The notes under the pieces were generated by a model that worked only from the letters and a program-made list of their open reading frames with translations, did not search any database and was not told where the DNA came from. A program made the translations under genes and the position numbers. From JABFRZ01 sp031413955 (GTDB lineage: Bacteria > Planctomycetota > UBA1135 > GCA-002686595), in the NCBI GenBank assembly GCA_031413955.1, contig JANOGB010000015.1:1-54156 (forward strand): 54,156 nt of DNA, read 5' to 3'. Shown piece after piece: positions 1 to 7,563 of the stretch (the stretch's first letter is position 1; every line of letters starts with the position of its first letter).

Positions 1-569
1 ACGTCGCGGAACTCCTCCCACGTCGTGGGCACGGCCAGCTCGCGTTCGAAGCGTGCCTGGAAGGCCTTCTTCTCGGCCGGGTCCTCGAACCAGTCCTTGC
101 GGTACGCGAGCCCGATCGCATCCGTCTCGCACGGCGCCGCGTACCAGCGCCCGCTCTTCTCCGGATACTCGCACAGGTAACGCGCCGCGCGCGCGTGGAT
201 CGTCTTCATGTCGACCACCGTCGGCAGCCAGCTCGTGAGCTCCTCGTAGAGCCCTTTCACCGCGCCGCGCCCGATCCACTGCGAGTCGCCGATGACGATG
301 TCGAACTGCGTCTCGTCGGCCGCGAACTCCTGGAACACCTGGTCCTGGTAGGAGTTGAGCGGGATCTGGCGCACCACCACCTCGATGCCGGTCTCCGTCT
401 TGAAGTCGTTGGCGAGCTCCTGCAAGCCCGCCGCCGGCGCCCACTGGAACCACCACACGGTCACGGGCCGGATCTCGTCGGCGCTGGCCTCCTTGCCCGA
501 GCAGGCGGCCAGGAGAGACAGGAGGAACAGGGGAACGAGGAGCAATGGAGCGCTTCGCGGGGGACGCAT
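1..569 (-). CDS. ABC transporter extracellular sugar-binding lipoprotein (partial)
   Basis: The gene runs off the left edge, so only about the first 189 residues are visible. The ATG at 569 opens a lipoprotein signal peptide with lipobox LLAAC (Cys23 the lipidated residue). The mature part reads VTVWWFQWAPAAGLQELAND and then FDIVIGDSQW, the pattern of type-1 extracellular solute-binding proteins (SBP_bac_1) that deliver carbohydrates to an ABC importer in the envelope. The permease and ATPase genes would be expected further left on the same strand but lie outside the window. Substrate cannot be told from this fragment. Family call is firm, substrate is not. Confidence 0.88.
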   Translation of the reverse strand, partial: MRPPRSAPLLLVPLFLLSLLAACSGKEASADEIRPVTVWWFQWAPAAGLQELANDFKTETGIEVVVRQIPLNSYQDQVFQEFAADETQFDIVIGDSQWIGRGAVKGLYEELTSWLPTVVDMKTIHARAARYLCEYPEKSGRWYAAPCETDAIGLAYRKDWFEDPAEKKAFQARFERELAVPTTWEEFRD

Positions 570-615
570 GGAGTTGGATGGCTGCGGGACGAGGGTCGAG
601 CTGGCGCCGGCCCGC

Positions 616-621
616 ATGGTA
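616..621 (-). promoter_or_regulatory. candidate -10 element of the solute-binding protein gene
   Basis: On the minus strand CTACCATGCG lies about 47 bases upstream of the ATG at 569; TACCAT matches the sigma-70 -10 consensus at four of six bases. A similar CTACCATGGCG stands just upstream of the gene at 27239. No clear -35 is visible. Weak evidence. Confidence 0.25.
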
Positions 622-725
622 GTGAGGAAGGAGCCACTTCGTCCTCCGCTCGCTCGCGCGCGGATTCTGAGCTTCCTGCCCCACCCCGGAAACACTGCCC
701 GCGCGGCCCTGAGAGGGCCGAACCC

Positions 726-1646
726 TCAGGGGCGCGCGCCGATGACGAGCTCGAGGCCGTTGGTCAGGGTCGTGACGCCGCCTCTGCTCATGCCCGCGGC
801 TTGCAGCCAGACGTGCTGGCCCACGAGCGCGAGATCGTTCGGGATCGGCAGGCGCTGGACGATCGCGCCGGGGCTCGCGATCCTCTGGAACGCGGGCGAC
901 AAGCCGACCTTGACCTCGCAGCCCAGCACGGTCGTCGTGCCCGGCGCGAAGTCCATCCCGAGCACGTAGGGCACGTTGTTGACGCGCACGTCGAGCGCGA
1001 AGCAAGGGTTGCCGATCACCGGGAGATCGCTCGACGGCGCGACGCGGAAGGGACTGGCGAGCGCTTGTGGACGGACGCTGAGCTGGCCCGTGCAGCCGCT
1101 CGGAAGACTCGTGACGGAGGCCGTGGTCGGGACGGACGCGGTCCGCACGCCGCTGACGCCGAAGGTCGTCGGCGTGGAGGTGAACTCGACCTCGGTCACG
1201 CCGCTGACCTGACGCCCGGCCAGCACGAACGACCAGCGCAGCGTCTGGGTCGTGCCGTTCGGCCAGGGGGCGGACAGGTTGAACTGGGTCGCCGCCGCAT
1301 TGACGAAGGTCTCGCCGAGCCGGAGCTGGTCCAGGAGCACGCCGTCGAAGGCGCCGAGCGCCTGGCCGGGCAGGAGCGTGGTCGGGCCCGCGAAGACCGG
1401 CTTCAGCTCGAACCCCGCGACCGGCGCGCTGAATCTCGCGTAGTGCAAGGCCTTCTGCCAGTCGGTCAGCGAGATCGGAACCGTGCCGGTGTTGACCAGG
1501 ATCAGCCAGCCCGAGCCGAGGCCGAGCGTCGCGTCGTCGACCTGGATCTTGCCGAACGAGATGACGTCGAAGTCGAGCTGCGCCGAACTCGGGCGCGAGG
1601 CCGCGAGCAGCGCGAGGGCGGCGGCGAACAGGGTGAGGGTACGCAT
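726..1646 (-). CDS. secreted hypothetical protein
   Basis: A 306-residue protein starting at the ATG at 1646 (MRTLTLFAAALALLAASRPS), which gives a clean Sec signal peptide ending near SSAQ. A longer in-frame start at 1685 would put 13 charged residues before it and is less likely. The mature chain is rich in beta-forming residues with many Thr, Val and Gly, has few Cys (about five) and ends TLTNGLELVIGARP, a style of C-terminus I associate with secreted planctomycete proteins. It probably acts outside the cytoplasm. I recognise no catalytic motif or named domain, and the neighbours give no functional hint. Confidence 0.7.
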   Translation of the reverse strand: MRTLTLFAAALALLAASRPSSAQLDFDVISFGKIQVDDATLGLGSGWLILVNTGTVPISLTDWQKALHYARFSAPVAGFELKPVFAGPTTLLPGQALGAFDGVLLDQLRLGETFVNAAATQFNLSAPWPNGTTQTLRWSFVLAGRQVSGVTEVEFTSTPTTFGVSGVRTASVPTTASVTSLPSGCTGQLSVRPQALASPFRVAPSSDLPVIGNPCFALDVRVNNVPYVLGMDFAPGTTTVLGCEVKVGLSPAFQRIASPGAIVQRLPIPNDLALVGQHVWLQAAGMSRGGVTTLTNGLELVIGARP

Positions 1647-1817
1647 GGTGGAGTCGACGACGGGCCCCCGCTCCGCCGACGGCAAACTATACCCTCTGCG
1701 CCGAGGGCCGGCGGCCTTTCGAGGCCAGCTCCCCGCCGTGCGCAGGGCCGCCAGGCGGCTTCCGCCTGCTCCGGCTGCGGGTGGACCGGGTGAGCAACCG
1801 AGCCCGGCCGGGCCGAG

Positions 1818-2945
1818 TCACTGCTCGAGGAACTTCTTGAGCGGCGGGCCGCCGTTGTGCCCGACGGCGGGGATCTCGACGAAGCGGTCGAGGGCCAGGC
1901 CCCAGATGCTGGGCACGAAGGTGTGATCGCCGAGATGGCCGTTCGGCACGAAGAGCTGCGGATGGTCGAACGGCGCGCGCCGCCCGCGTACGCGCTCGTC
2001 GGTGAGCGACAGGAGCCAGGCCTCCACCGCCGCCATCTCCTCCTCGGTGTTGTTCAGGACATTGAGTCCCGCGATCGTGAGCGCGCCGTCCGTCGAGTGG
2101 ATCGGCACCGCGTCGCCGCCCCGGCTGTAGAACTGCAGGACCTCGCGCAGCGTGCCGAGGCCGCCGGTGTGAAAGTACGGCGCGGTCAGCTCGACGTTGC
2201 GCAGGCCCGGCACCTTGAACGAGCCGTCCACCGCGATCGGCTCCGGCGGCGGCGGGTTCAGCCGGCGCACCGAGGACAGCGGCCCGCCGAACGGATCGTT
2301 CCCGCCCACGCCCGGATCCTCGTGAGTCCACAGCACGCCGATGTTGTTGAAGCCGCGATCCAGCGTCTGCCCCTCACGGATGCGCGTGGGACTCTGCCGC
2401 ACGCGCCGCACGGAGGCGCCGGTCAGCTCGGCGTTCTCGTGGCAGTTGATGCAGCGCCCGCGGGTCTGGCTGCGGAACAGGTCGACCCCCAGCAGCGCCT
2501 GGGCGCTGATGGCGCTCGGGTCGCCGTCCATGAAGCGGTCGTAGGGCGAGTCGTTCGCCACGAGGGTGGCCTCGTACAGCTGCACGGCCAGGCCGAAGAA
2601 GAGCGCGAAGTTGTACTGCATGAGCGTGTACTCGCGCGTGGCGGGGTCCTGGTCGAAGCCGGGCACGGCGGCGGTCGTGCCGTCGGTCCAGACCCGGATG
2701 CGCAGCGACGTGTTCCACCACTGCTCGTGGAACGCGGCGCGCACGAGTGCGTCGTAGCTCGACGCGAGGCCAGGCAGGGGTCTGCGCGACAGCGCGCCCA
2801 GCACGCTGTCCTCCAGGTGCACGCGCTGGAGGCCCAGGGGTCGCAGGCCGGGCAACGGGAACGAGAACTCACGCGCGCCGCCCAGGAGCTTCTGGCCGAG
2901 GTCGGGGAACGTGCGGCCGGCCGCGGAGGGAACATCGGGTACCTT
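1818..2945 (-). pseudogene. di-haem cytochrome c peroxidase, N-terminal part missing
   Basis: The reading frame keeps the C-terminal half of a MauG/CcpA-type cytochrome c peroxidase: YNFALFFGLAVQLYEATLVA, a haem-binding CINCH motif and the second-domain stretch FKVPGLRNVELTAPYFHTGG. Family members of this type begin with a domain carrying another CxxCH; here it is absent. Homology-like sequence (AAGRTFPDLGQKLL) extends upstream of the first possible start (TTG at 2855) to about 2931 and then meets an in-frame TAG at 2946-2948, with no ATG, GTG or TTG between. The gene therefore looks cut off at its 5' side, next to the DUF433/DUF5615 toxin module. If translated from the TTG it would give 345 residues with no export signal, so it is unlikely to be functional. 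Confidence 0.75.
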
Positions 2946-3106
2946 CTACCTTCACCGCACCGAGCCGGCGATGGCGCGAGCGGTTCGACTTCAGCTCCTT
3001 CGCAGGAGCGGAAGCGGCCGGACTCGGACACGAGTCTCATCGATGGCGACGAGGCTTCCCTGAGCAAGTGCTTCCTGTCTCTCGGCGAGCTGGGCGAGCA
3101 AGAGAG

Positions 3107-3370
3107 TCAGCCGAAGCTCGGGGGGGTTGCGCTATGCCGGAACAGGATCAGCGAAGGCTTCGTGGATTCCCGCAGAGCGAACAGCGTTCCGAAATCGGTG
3201 TCGGCCGAGACGATGACACGCTCTTCCTTCTCGGCGAGGGCGAAGAAGACCTCGTCATCCTCGTCTTGGAGGCCGCGCTCCCGCACGTGCACCGCGTCGT
3301 GTCCCGCTGCCTTCGCCTTCAGGCCCCGCGCCACCTCCGGCGAGATGGCGTTGTCGACTAGGAACTTCAC
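3107..3370 (-). CDS. DUF5615 PIN-like toxin, frameshifted near its C-terminus
   Basis: The 87-residue product starts MKFLVDNAISPEVARGLKA and contains VIVSADTDFGTL, the signature of DUF5615 PIN-like proteins, putative RNase toxins that pair with DUF433 antitoxins. Acidic residues D6 and the SADTDF aspartates are the likely metal site. The ORF ends early at FRHSATPPSFG. Adding one base in the seven-G tract at 3120-3126 restores TPPELRLTLLLAQLAERQEA and continues to a TGA at 2991, giving about 126 residues, close to the family's usual length. It overlaps the DUF433 gene by an ATGA junction. Either inactivated, phase variable, or a sequencing error in the homopolymer. Confidence 0.8.
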   Translation of the reverse strand: MKFLVDNAISPEVARGLKAKAAGHDAVHVRERGLQDEDDEVFFALAEKEERVIVSADTDFGTLFALRESTKPSLILFRHSATPPSFG

Positions 3371-3564
3371 TCGGCCTTGCGCAGCGGCAGCTCACGCTCA
3401 CGCACGGCCTCCGAGGCGAAGTGCAGGGCCTCGCGGATGTCCTCGTCCTCGCCCATCCCCTCCGCGATCCTGCCGACGACCGTGGCCACCGGGATGCGCA
3501 GCCCCCGGATGCAGGCGACTCCCTCCATCTGGCGCGGACCGACCGTGATGCGCGAGTAGGTCAT
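3367..3564 (-). CDS. DUF433 family antitoxin
   Basis: A 65-residue protein from the ATG at 3564 (a TTG four codons upstream is possible). It contains ACIRGLRIPVATVVGRIAEG and DIREALHFASEAVRER, the two conserved blocks of DUF433 antitoxins, which bind DNA and neutralise a DUF5615/PIN toxin. The stretch that normally joins the blocks (an EILxxYPDLxxE-like segment) is shortened to MGEDE, so about nine residues appear deleted in frame. It precedes and overlaps the toxin gene by four bases (ATGA), so translation is probably coupled and the protein likely represses the operon. Confidence 0.8.
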   Translation of the reverse strand: MTYSRITVGPRQMEGVACIRGLRIPVATVVGRIAEGMGEDEDIREALHFASEAVRERELPLRKAE

Positions 3565-3731
3565 GACGAGCTGCAAGATGCCCGGGGAAGCTCACAGGGC
3601 GAGGTCCTGGCCGATGGGCGTGGGACCCCAGCTTTCGTTGTCCTACCCAGACCTCTCGTCCTCGCCCACCATGGCGGTATCCGTCGCCAGCGCCATTGTC
3701 GCGAGGATGCGGCGCGCGTAGAACATCCGCC

Positions 3732-4067
3732 GTGAAGTCCGCGCTCCTCGAACGCGATCCGTATCTGGACGCGATCGTGCGCCGCCTGATCGAGTGCTAC
3801 CAGCCCGAGCGCATCTACCTCTTCGGCTCGGTCGCGCGCGGCGACGCGGGCCCCGACAGCGATTACGACCTCTTCGTTCTCGTGCCCGACGACGCCGAGG
3901 CATCACGCCAGAGCTCGGGCCTCTTCTACGAGCACCAGCTCGGCCTTTCGCGGGGCGCGGACGTGCTCGTCGCCACGCGCGCGAGCTTCGAAGCCAAGGC
4001 TGCGCGCGTCGCCGCGTCGCTGCCGGCGACGGTTCTGCGCGAGGGCCAGCTCCTCTATGCCGCCTGA
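3732..4067 (+). CDS. MNT-type nucleotidyltransferase antitoxin
   Basis: A 111-residue protein from a GTG at 3732 (starting VKSALLERDPYLD); an upstream in-frame start at 3696 would add 12 residues without family similarity. LFGSVARGDAGPDSDYDLFV is the GSxxRG...SDxD motif of minimal nucleotidyltransferases (DNA polymerase beta fold), with the two aspartates binding metal. In MNT/HEPN toxin-antitoxin pairs this protein adenylylates and silences the HEPN RNase. The downstream HEPN gene overlaps it by 11 bases, which supports the pairing. It is divergent from the DUF433/DUF5615 pair. Confidence 0.88.
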   Translation: MKSALLERDPYLDAIVRRLIECYQPERIYLFGSVARGDAGPDSDYDLFVLVPDDAEASRQSSGLFYEHQLGLSRGADVLVATRASFEAKAARVAASLPATVLREGQLLYAA

Positions 4068-4473
4068 CCCGCTGGTCGTTGCTGAGACGCGCGCATGGCT
4101 GACGAAGGCCGACGAGGACCTGCGCGCCTGCGAAGTGTGCCTCGCGGCGCGGCGGCCATTGCTCGGGACTGTGACGTACCATGCCCAGCAGGCCGCCGAG
4201 AAGGCGATGAAGGCTTGGCTCGTCTGGCACGGTCGGCCGTTTCGCAAGACGCATCACCTCGTCGAGATCGCCGAGCCCTGCTGGCAAGTCGACCCGTCCC
4301 TGAGGCCTCTGCTCGAGCGCAGCCTTCCCCTGAGTCAATACGCCTGGAAGCACCGCTATCCGGGGGAGCCCGTGGACGCAACACGCGACGAGGCGACGGC
4401 CGCAATGCAGCTGGCGCAGGCCATCACGGGTGCGATGCTCGAGCGCTTGCCGAGCGAAGTGCGGCCCGGCTGA
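4057..4473 (+). CDS. HEPN domain toxin
   Basis: A 138-residue helical protein with YHAQQAAEKAMKAWLVWHG, the classic HEPN helix, and RPFRKTH, an R-x5-H variant of the HEPN RNase motif. HEPN proteins of this kind are RNases kept inactive by a co-encoded MNT nucleotidyltransferase. The ATG at 4057 lies within the 3' end of the MNT gene (11-base overlap). The catalytic Arg and His are both present, so it may be active. Confidence 0.85.
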   Translation: MPPDPLVVAETRAWLTKADEDLRACEVCLAARRPLLGTVTYHAQQAAEKAMKAWLVWHGRPFRKTHHLVEIAEPCWQVDPSLRPLLERSLPLSQYAWKHRYPGEPVDATRDEATAAMQLAQAITGAMLERLPSEVRPG

Positions 4474-4624
4474 GAGTGGACCCTGCGCGATGGCCAGTGG
4501 CAGAACGAGCGCGTCGCTCTACTCGCGCCGATCCAGGGCGCGCCGATCCATCGCACCGCTCGTGTAGTCCGGGCGCCGAAGGCTCACCGCCGGACAGGCG
4601 CTGAATCGGCAAGCGCTGCCGTGC

Positions 4625-5560
4625 TCAGGGACTGCTCTTGATGTACCTGCGGTGGATCCGCACCGCCGCCGTGCCGAATGCCATCATCAGGAAGCCCAGC
4701 AAGATGAGCGCGAGCGGCCAGCCGAGCGAATCGGCGAAGTGCTCGCCCGTGAAGTACCCGATGTAGACGAGCATCCCCAGGGTGCCCGCGGCGAGCAGGG
4801 TCCGGCTACGGAGGCTCGTGCTGGAGTAGACGAGGGCACACGGGAGCGCGATGAACGAGATCTCTAGGGTGCCGCGTTCGACGATCGCGAACCACGAGAC
4901 CTGCACGAGCGTGGCCGCCACCAGGTACCAGAAGGGCGTGACCCCGCCGTGCTGCGTGCGCTGGACCGCCACGGTGACGAGGAAGCACGTCACGCCGACG
5001 ACGAGGCCGTTCAGCTCGGGCTCGGCATCCAGCAGCTCGAGCGCCGTTCCCAGGGCCGTGCAGCCGAACAGGAGCGCGAAGAAGAGTGGGGTCGTGCGCC
5101 GGAGCCGCGCGAAGGTGAGCAGGCACTGCACGAGCATCACCGCTGACACCGCCAGCAGCGCGTGCAGCGGCTCGCCTGCGCTCGAGAGCTCGCTGAACGC
5201 GATCAGCATGCCCATCGGCTGGAGCACCACGGCCATCAGGTACAGGGGTGTAGAGAGCTTCTCGTGCCGCGGCGAGCCCAGGGCGAGGTACGAGAGGATC
5301 AGGGCGACGATGCCAGAGCCCAGCGTCACGACGATGCGCGCCGCGGAGTTCATCTCGTCCCAGAACGTGCCCACGAACACGCACAGGCCGGCGAACACGA
5401 ACGTCCCGCCGAGATAGCCGAGCGCGCGGCCGAGCAGACCTTGCCGGACGGGCGTTTCGACCGCGGGCGCCTCGAGAGCGCGGCGAACCTCTTCGTGCGT
5501 CAGGCCATGGCGCCGCGCGATGGCCGCGATCTCCGCCAGGGCAGCCTCGCGCTCCGTCAT
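4625..5560 (-). CDS. polytopic membrane protein, DUF2157-like
   Basis: A 311-residue protein from the ATG at 5560. About 30 cytoplasmic residues (MTEREAALAEIAAIARRHGL) are followed by some eight to ten hydrophobic segments, starting LGYLGGTFVFAGLCVFVGTF and ending LGWPLALILLGFLMMAFG. The short acidic/basic head followed by many transmembrane helices resembles DUF2157 membrane proteins, which are often encoded beside a GDYxxLxY-domain protein. The upstream gene ends in the same ATGA at which this one starts, so they are translationally coupled. Function unknown. Confidence 0.6.
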   Translation of the reverse strand: MTEREAALAEIAAIARRHGLTHEEVRRALEAPAVETPVRQGLLGRALGYLGGTFVFAGLCVFVGTFWDEMNSAARIVVTLGSGIVALILSYLALGSPRHEKLSTPLYLMAVVLQPMGMLIAFSELSSAGEPLHALLAVSAVMLVQCLLTFARLRRTTPLFFALLFGCTALGTALELLDAEPELNGLVVGVTCFLVTVAVQRTQHGGVTPFWYLVAATLVQVSWFAIVERGTLEISFIALPCALVYSSTSLRSRTLLAAGTLGMLVYIGYFTGEHFADSLGWPLALILLGFLMMAFGTAAVRIHRRYIKSSP

Positions 5561-6168
5561 CGACCTTCCTCGACGGGCACGAGCCAGCCCAGGAACTGCA
5601 CCGGCGCGTAGCCGTAGGCCGCGTCGTCGGTGCGCGGGAGGACGATCACCCGCCCGCCTTTGCGGATGACGCTGCGCGCGCGGCGGTTGCGATCGACGAG
5701 GAGCTCGCCCAAGAGGCCCGAGCCGCCTCCCGCCGACTCGTCGAACTCGTAGCCGTCGGGCGAGCGTGGGCTCCGGTCGAGGCGAAAACCCTCGAGGCCC
5801 GCGACGAAGAGATCGAGCGTGCCCTCGAGGTTCTCGACATCCTCGGGCTCGGGCAGGGGGATCTCCTCGACCGCCCCGCTCGCCGGATGCAGCCGGTACA
5901 GGCTCGGCGGATCCTGGTAGGACGGGTTCTGCATCTTCACCCAGCGCACGCGCAGGCGCCCGTCGACGACCGCCAGGTCGCAGTCGACCGGCCGCGAACG
6001 CGTTCCGTAGCTCGCGCGGACGCCGTAGAGCACGTCGTAGCGCGGATCCTCGACCCACAAGCGCGGCAGCGTGCGCGCGAGCACGAACGCGACCACGACG
6101 AGGATCGGCAGAGCCACCCCGGCGATCAGGAAACCGTGCCGCTTCAGGAAGCTGTCCTGTTCATTCAC
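5557..6168 (-). CDS. membrane-anchored protein, GDYxxLxY-like
   Basis: A 203-residue protein from a GTG at 6168, preceded by GGAGGAG, a strong ribosome binding site. Residues about 11-31 (FLIAGVALPILVVVAFVLAR) form one transmembrane helix; the rest is extracytoplasmic. Shortly after the helix DPRYDVLYG resembles, but does not exactly match, the GDYxxLxY motif of a family that is commonly encoded with DUF2157 proteins. The four-base overlap with just such a membrane gene supports the match. Role unknown, probably an envelope complex of two proteins. Confidence 0.55.
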   Translation of the reverse strand: MNEQDSFLKRHGFLIAGVALPILVVVAFVLARTLPRLWVEDPRYDVLYGVRASYGTRSRPVDCDLAVVDGRLRVRWVKMQNPSYQDPPSLYRLHPASGAVEEIPLPEPEDVENLEGTLDLFVAGLEGFRLDRSPRSPDGYEFDESAGGGSGLLGELLVDRNRRARSVIRKGGRVIVLPRTDDAAYGYAPVQFLGWLVPVEEGR

Positions 6169-6244
6169 GCGCAACTCCTCCGGACGATGGCATCGGACGG
6201 GTCCAGTAGACCTGCCGGACGCGTCGCGTTCCACGAGGCTCCTT

Positions 6245-6262
6245 GCCCGTTCGTGAACGGGC
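6245..6262. promoter_or_regulatory. perfect interrupted palindrome, possible operator
   Basis: GCCCGTTC-GT-GAACGGGC has two perfect 8-base arms. It lies between the divergent genes at 6168 and 6328 and ends 13 bases before the TAGAAT -10-like hexamer at 6276, so it covers the place of the -35 box. That is a typical site for a dimeric repressor, though a random palindrome cannot be excluded. Confidence 0.4.
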
Positions 6263-6275
6263 TTGTTTGCGTCGG

Positions 6276-6281
6276 TAGAAT
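6276..6281 (+). promoter_or_regulatory. candidate -10 element of the selenoprotein gene
   Basis: TAGAAT matches the sigma-70 -10 consensus at five of six bases and lies 46 bases before the GTG start at 6328. The 11-mer TAGAATCCCGC recurs at 42597 in front of the gene at 42854, and TAGAATCC on the minus strand at 36365-36370. No clear -35 is seen. Confidence 0.4.
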
Positions 6282-6327
6282 CCCGCGCCGGCATCTCGAC
6301 GATGGATCTCGACGAAGGGAGGACAAG

Positions 6328-7557
6328 GTGAAGATCAGGTTCCTGCTCAGCGGGCTTCTCGCGGTGGTCTCCGCTTCCGTGGCTGGCGGCAGCCAGACGG
6401 AGCGGCGGGCCAGCGCGGCTCCGATTGCTCCGCCGTTCCCCGAGACATGGGTCAACGGGCCAGCGCTCTCGAACGAACTCCTCGCGGGAAAGGCGGTCTT
6501 CCTGGTTTTCTTCGAGGAAACATGACCGCGCTGCGAAGCGAAGTGGCCAGGTCTGGTCGCTGAAGCACGCCGCTACGACGGTCGACCGGCGGTCTTCGTG
6601 GCCGTCAATTCGGGCAACTCCGCCGACAGTGTCCAGAGCTATCTCGCCTCGGTGAACTGCCCCTGGCCAGCCATCGTCGACGAGGACCGATCCTTCGAGA
6701 CCGCCTGTGGCGTCGGGGAGATCAGCCTCCAGAACATCTGGCAGACCTGCGTCGTCACCCCGGAGGGGACGCTCTTCTTTGCCAACATCGACGGCCTCGA
6801 GCGGCACCTCAGGACGGCCAGGTGGAACGTCGACCCGACTGGAATCCCCGCGTCGCTCCAGGACGCCTGGCGCGCCCTGGAATTCGGGCAGGTCTCCGGT
6901 GCGATCGCCGCTCTGAAGGGCGCGGTGACGGCCAGCGAAGCGGAGGAGCATGCCCGCCAGCGGCTGGATGCGGAGATCGGCAACCGGCTCGCCGCGCGCC
7001 TGACGGCCGCGCGTGGGCTGGCCTCGGAGAACAAGCCCTGGGAGGCCAGCAAGCTGTACCAGGGCATCCTCGACGAGTATCGCGGGTTCGACGAGGCGCG
7101 GCTGGGGGAGGCCCGAGGCGCGCTGAAGGAGCTCCTGCCCGGCCTGCTCGGCGAAGTCTGGCGTGGTCTGGAGCAAACGGAACCGGCCGCCTATCAGCGC
7201 CTGAACGAGCAGCTCGGCAACGAGCTCGCGCTCCGCCTCGCGGCTGCCAGCGCCCTCGCCCGCGACGGAAATCCCTGGCCGGCCGTCAAGGCCTACCAGC
7301 GCATCCTCGACGACTTCAACGGCTTCGACCGGAGCCGCCTGGTCGGCGCCTCCGATGCTCTCCGGGAGCTGCAAAAGACCGAGACGGTCAAGAACGAGGC
7401 GCAAGCCATGAAGGCGCTGGAGCGCGCTCGCGAGAAGCTGGCCTCGATCGCGGACAAGAAGAACGAACCGGTGAAGGTCGAGCTGAGGAAACTCATCGAG
7501 AAGTACCCGGCCACCGAAGCGGCCCGCGACGCCCAGCAGCTCCTGCGCTCGCTCTGA
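6328..7557 (+). CDS. thioredoxin-like selenoprotein with TPR-like C-terminus (in-frame UGA read as Sec66)
   Basis: Reading begins at a GTG at 6328 behind GGGAGGA (AGGGAGGACAAG-GTG) and runs 410 codons with one in-frame TGA at 6523-6525. Residues 1-28 are a Sec signal peptide (KIRFLLSGLLAVVSASVAGG). The next part is a thioredoxin/TlpA-like fold: AVFLVFFEET-U-PRCEAKWPG, then VAVNSGNSADSVQSYLA and WPAIVDEDRSFE. The TGA stands where such proteins carry the first Cys of CxxC, leaving U-P-R-C with the resolving Cys intact. No other frame disruption occurs. From about residue 200 two similar helical repeats (AEIGNRLAARLTAARGLASE, then EQLGNELALRLAAASALARD) resemble TPRs. Likely a periplasmic thiol/selenol oxidoreductase. 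A read-through of TGA as stop would leave a useless 65-residue peptide. selABCD must be encoded elsewhere. Confidence 0.8.
6523..6562 (+). promoter_or_regulatory. UGA Sec codon and bacterial SECIS-like hairpin
   Basis: Directly after the TGA (6523-6525) a hairpin can be drawn: AGCGA (6537-6541) pairs with TCGCT (6557-6561), a five-base bulge AGTGG follows, then CC/GG (6547-6548 with 6555-6556) closes the hexaloop AGGTCT at 6549-6554. The E. coli fdhF SECIS has the same AGGUCU sequence closed by a short GC stem. The loop G lies 25 bases after the UGA, inside the 16-37 base range accepted for bacterial SECIS elements. Drawn by hand, no folding energy computed. Confidence 0.65.
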
Positions 7558-7563
7558 TTCGAT

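Noticed and set aside
195..1793. A 532-codon plus-strand frame across the first two genes
   Set aside because: No motifs and biased composition; the minus strand has a lipoprotein and a secreted protein with proper signal peptides.
1797..1815. Palindrome GCCCGGCCGGGC after the peroxidase remnant as a terminator
   Set aside because: No loop and no T run; such GC palindromes are expected at this base composition.
4474..4624. Faint resemblance (LRDGQW...LLAP) to the N-terminus of IS5-type transposases after the HEPN gene
   Set aside because: Too short and imprecise; no terminal repeats or DDE motif nearby.
6328..6525. Reading the TGA at 6523 as a true stop, with a separate gene starting at 6598
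   Set aside because: It would separate the two halves of one thioredoxin fold in the middle of its redox motif, and the downstream start lacks a ribosome site.
5557..7404. Long minus-strand frame that would join the GDYxxLxY-like protein with sequence opposite the selenoprotein gene
   Set aside because: Only the part after the GTG at 6168 has a ribosome site, a membrane helix and sensible composition; the rest is antisense to a convincing plus-strand protein.
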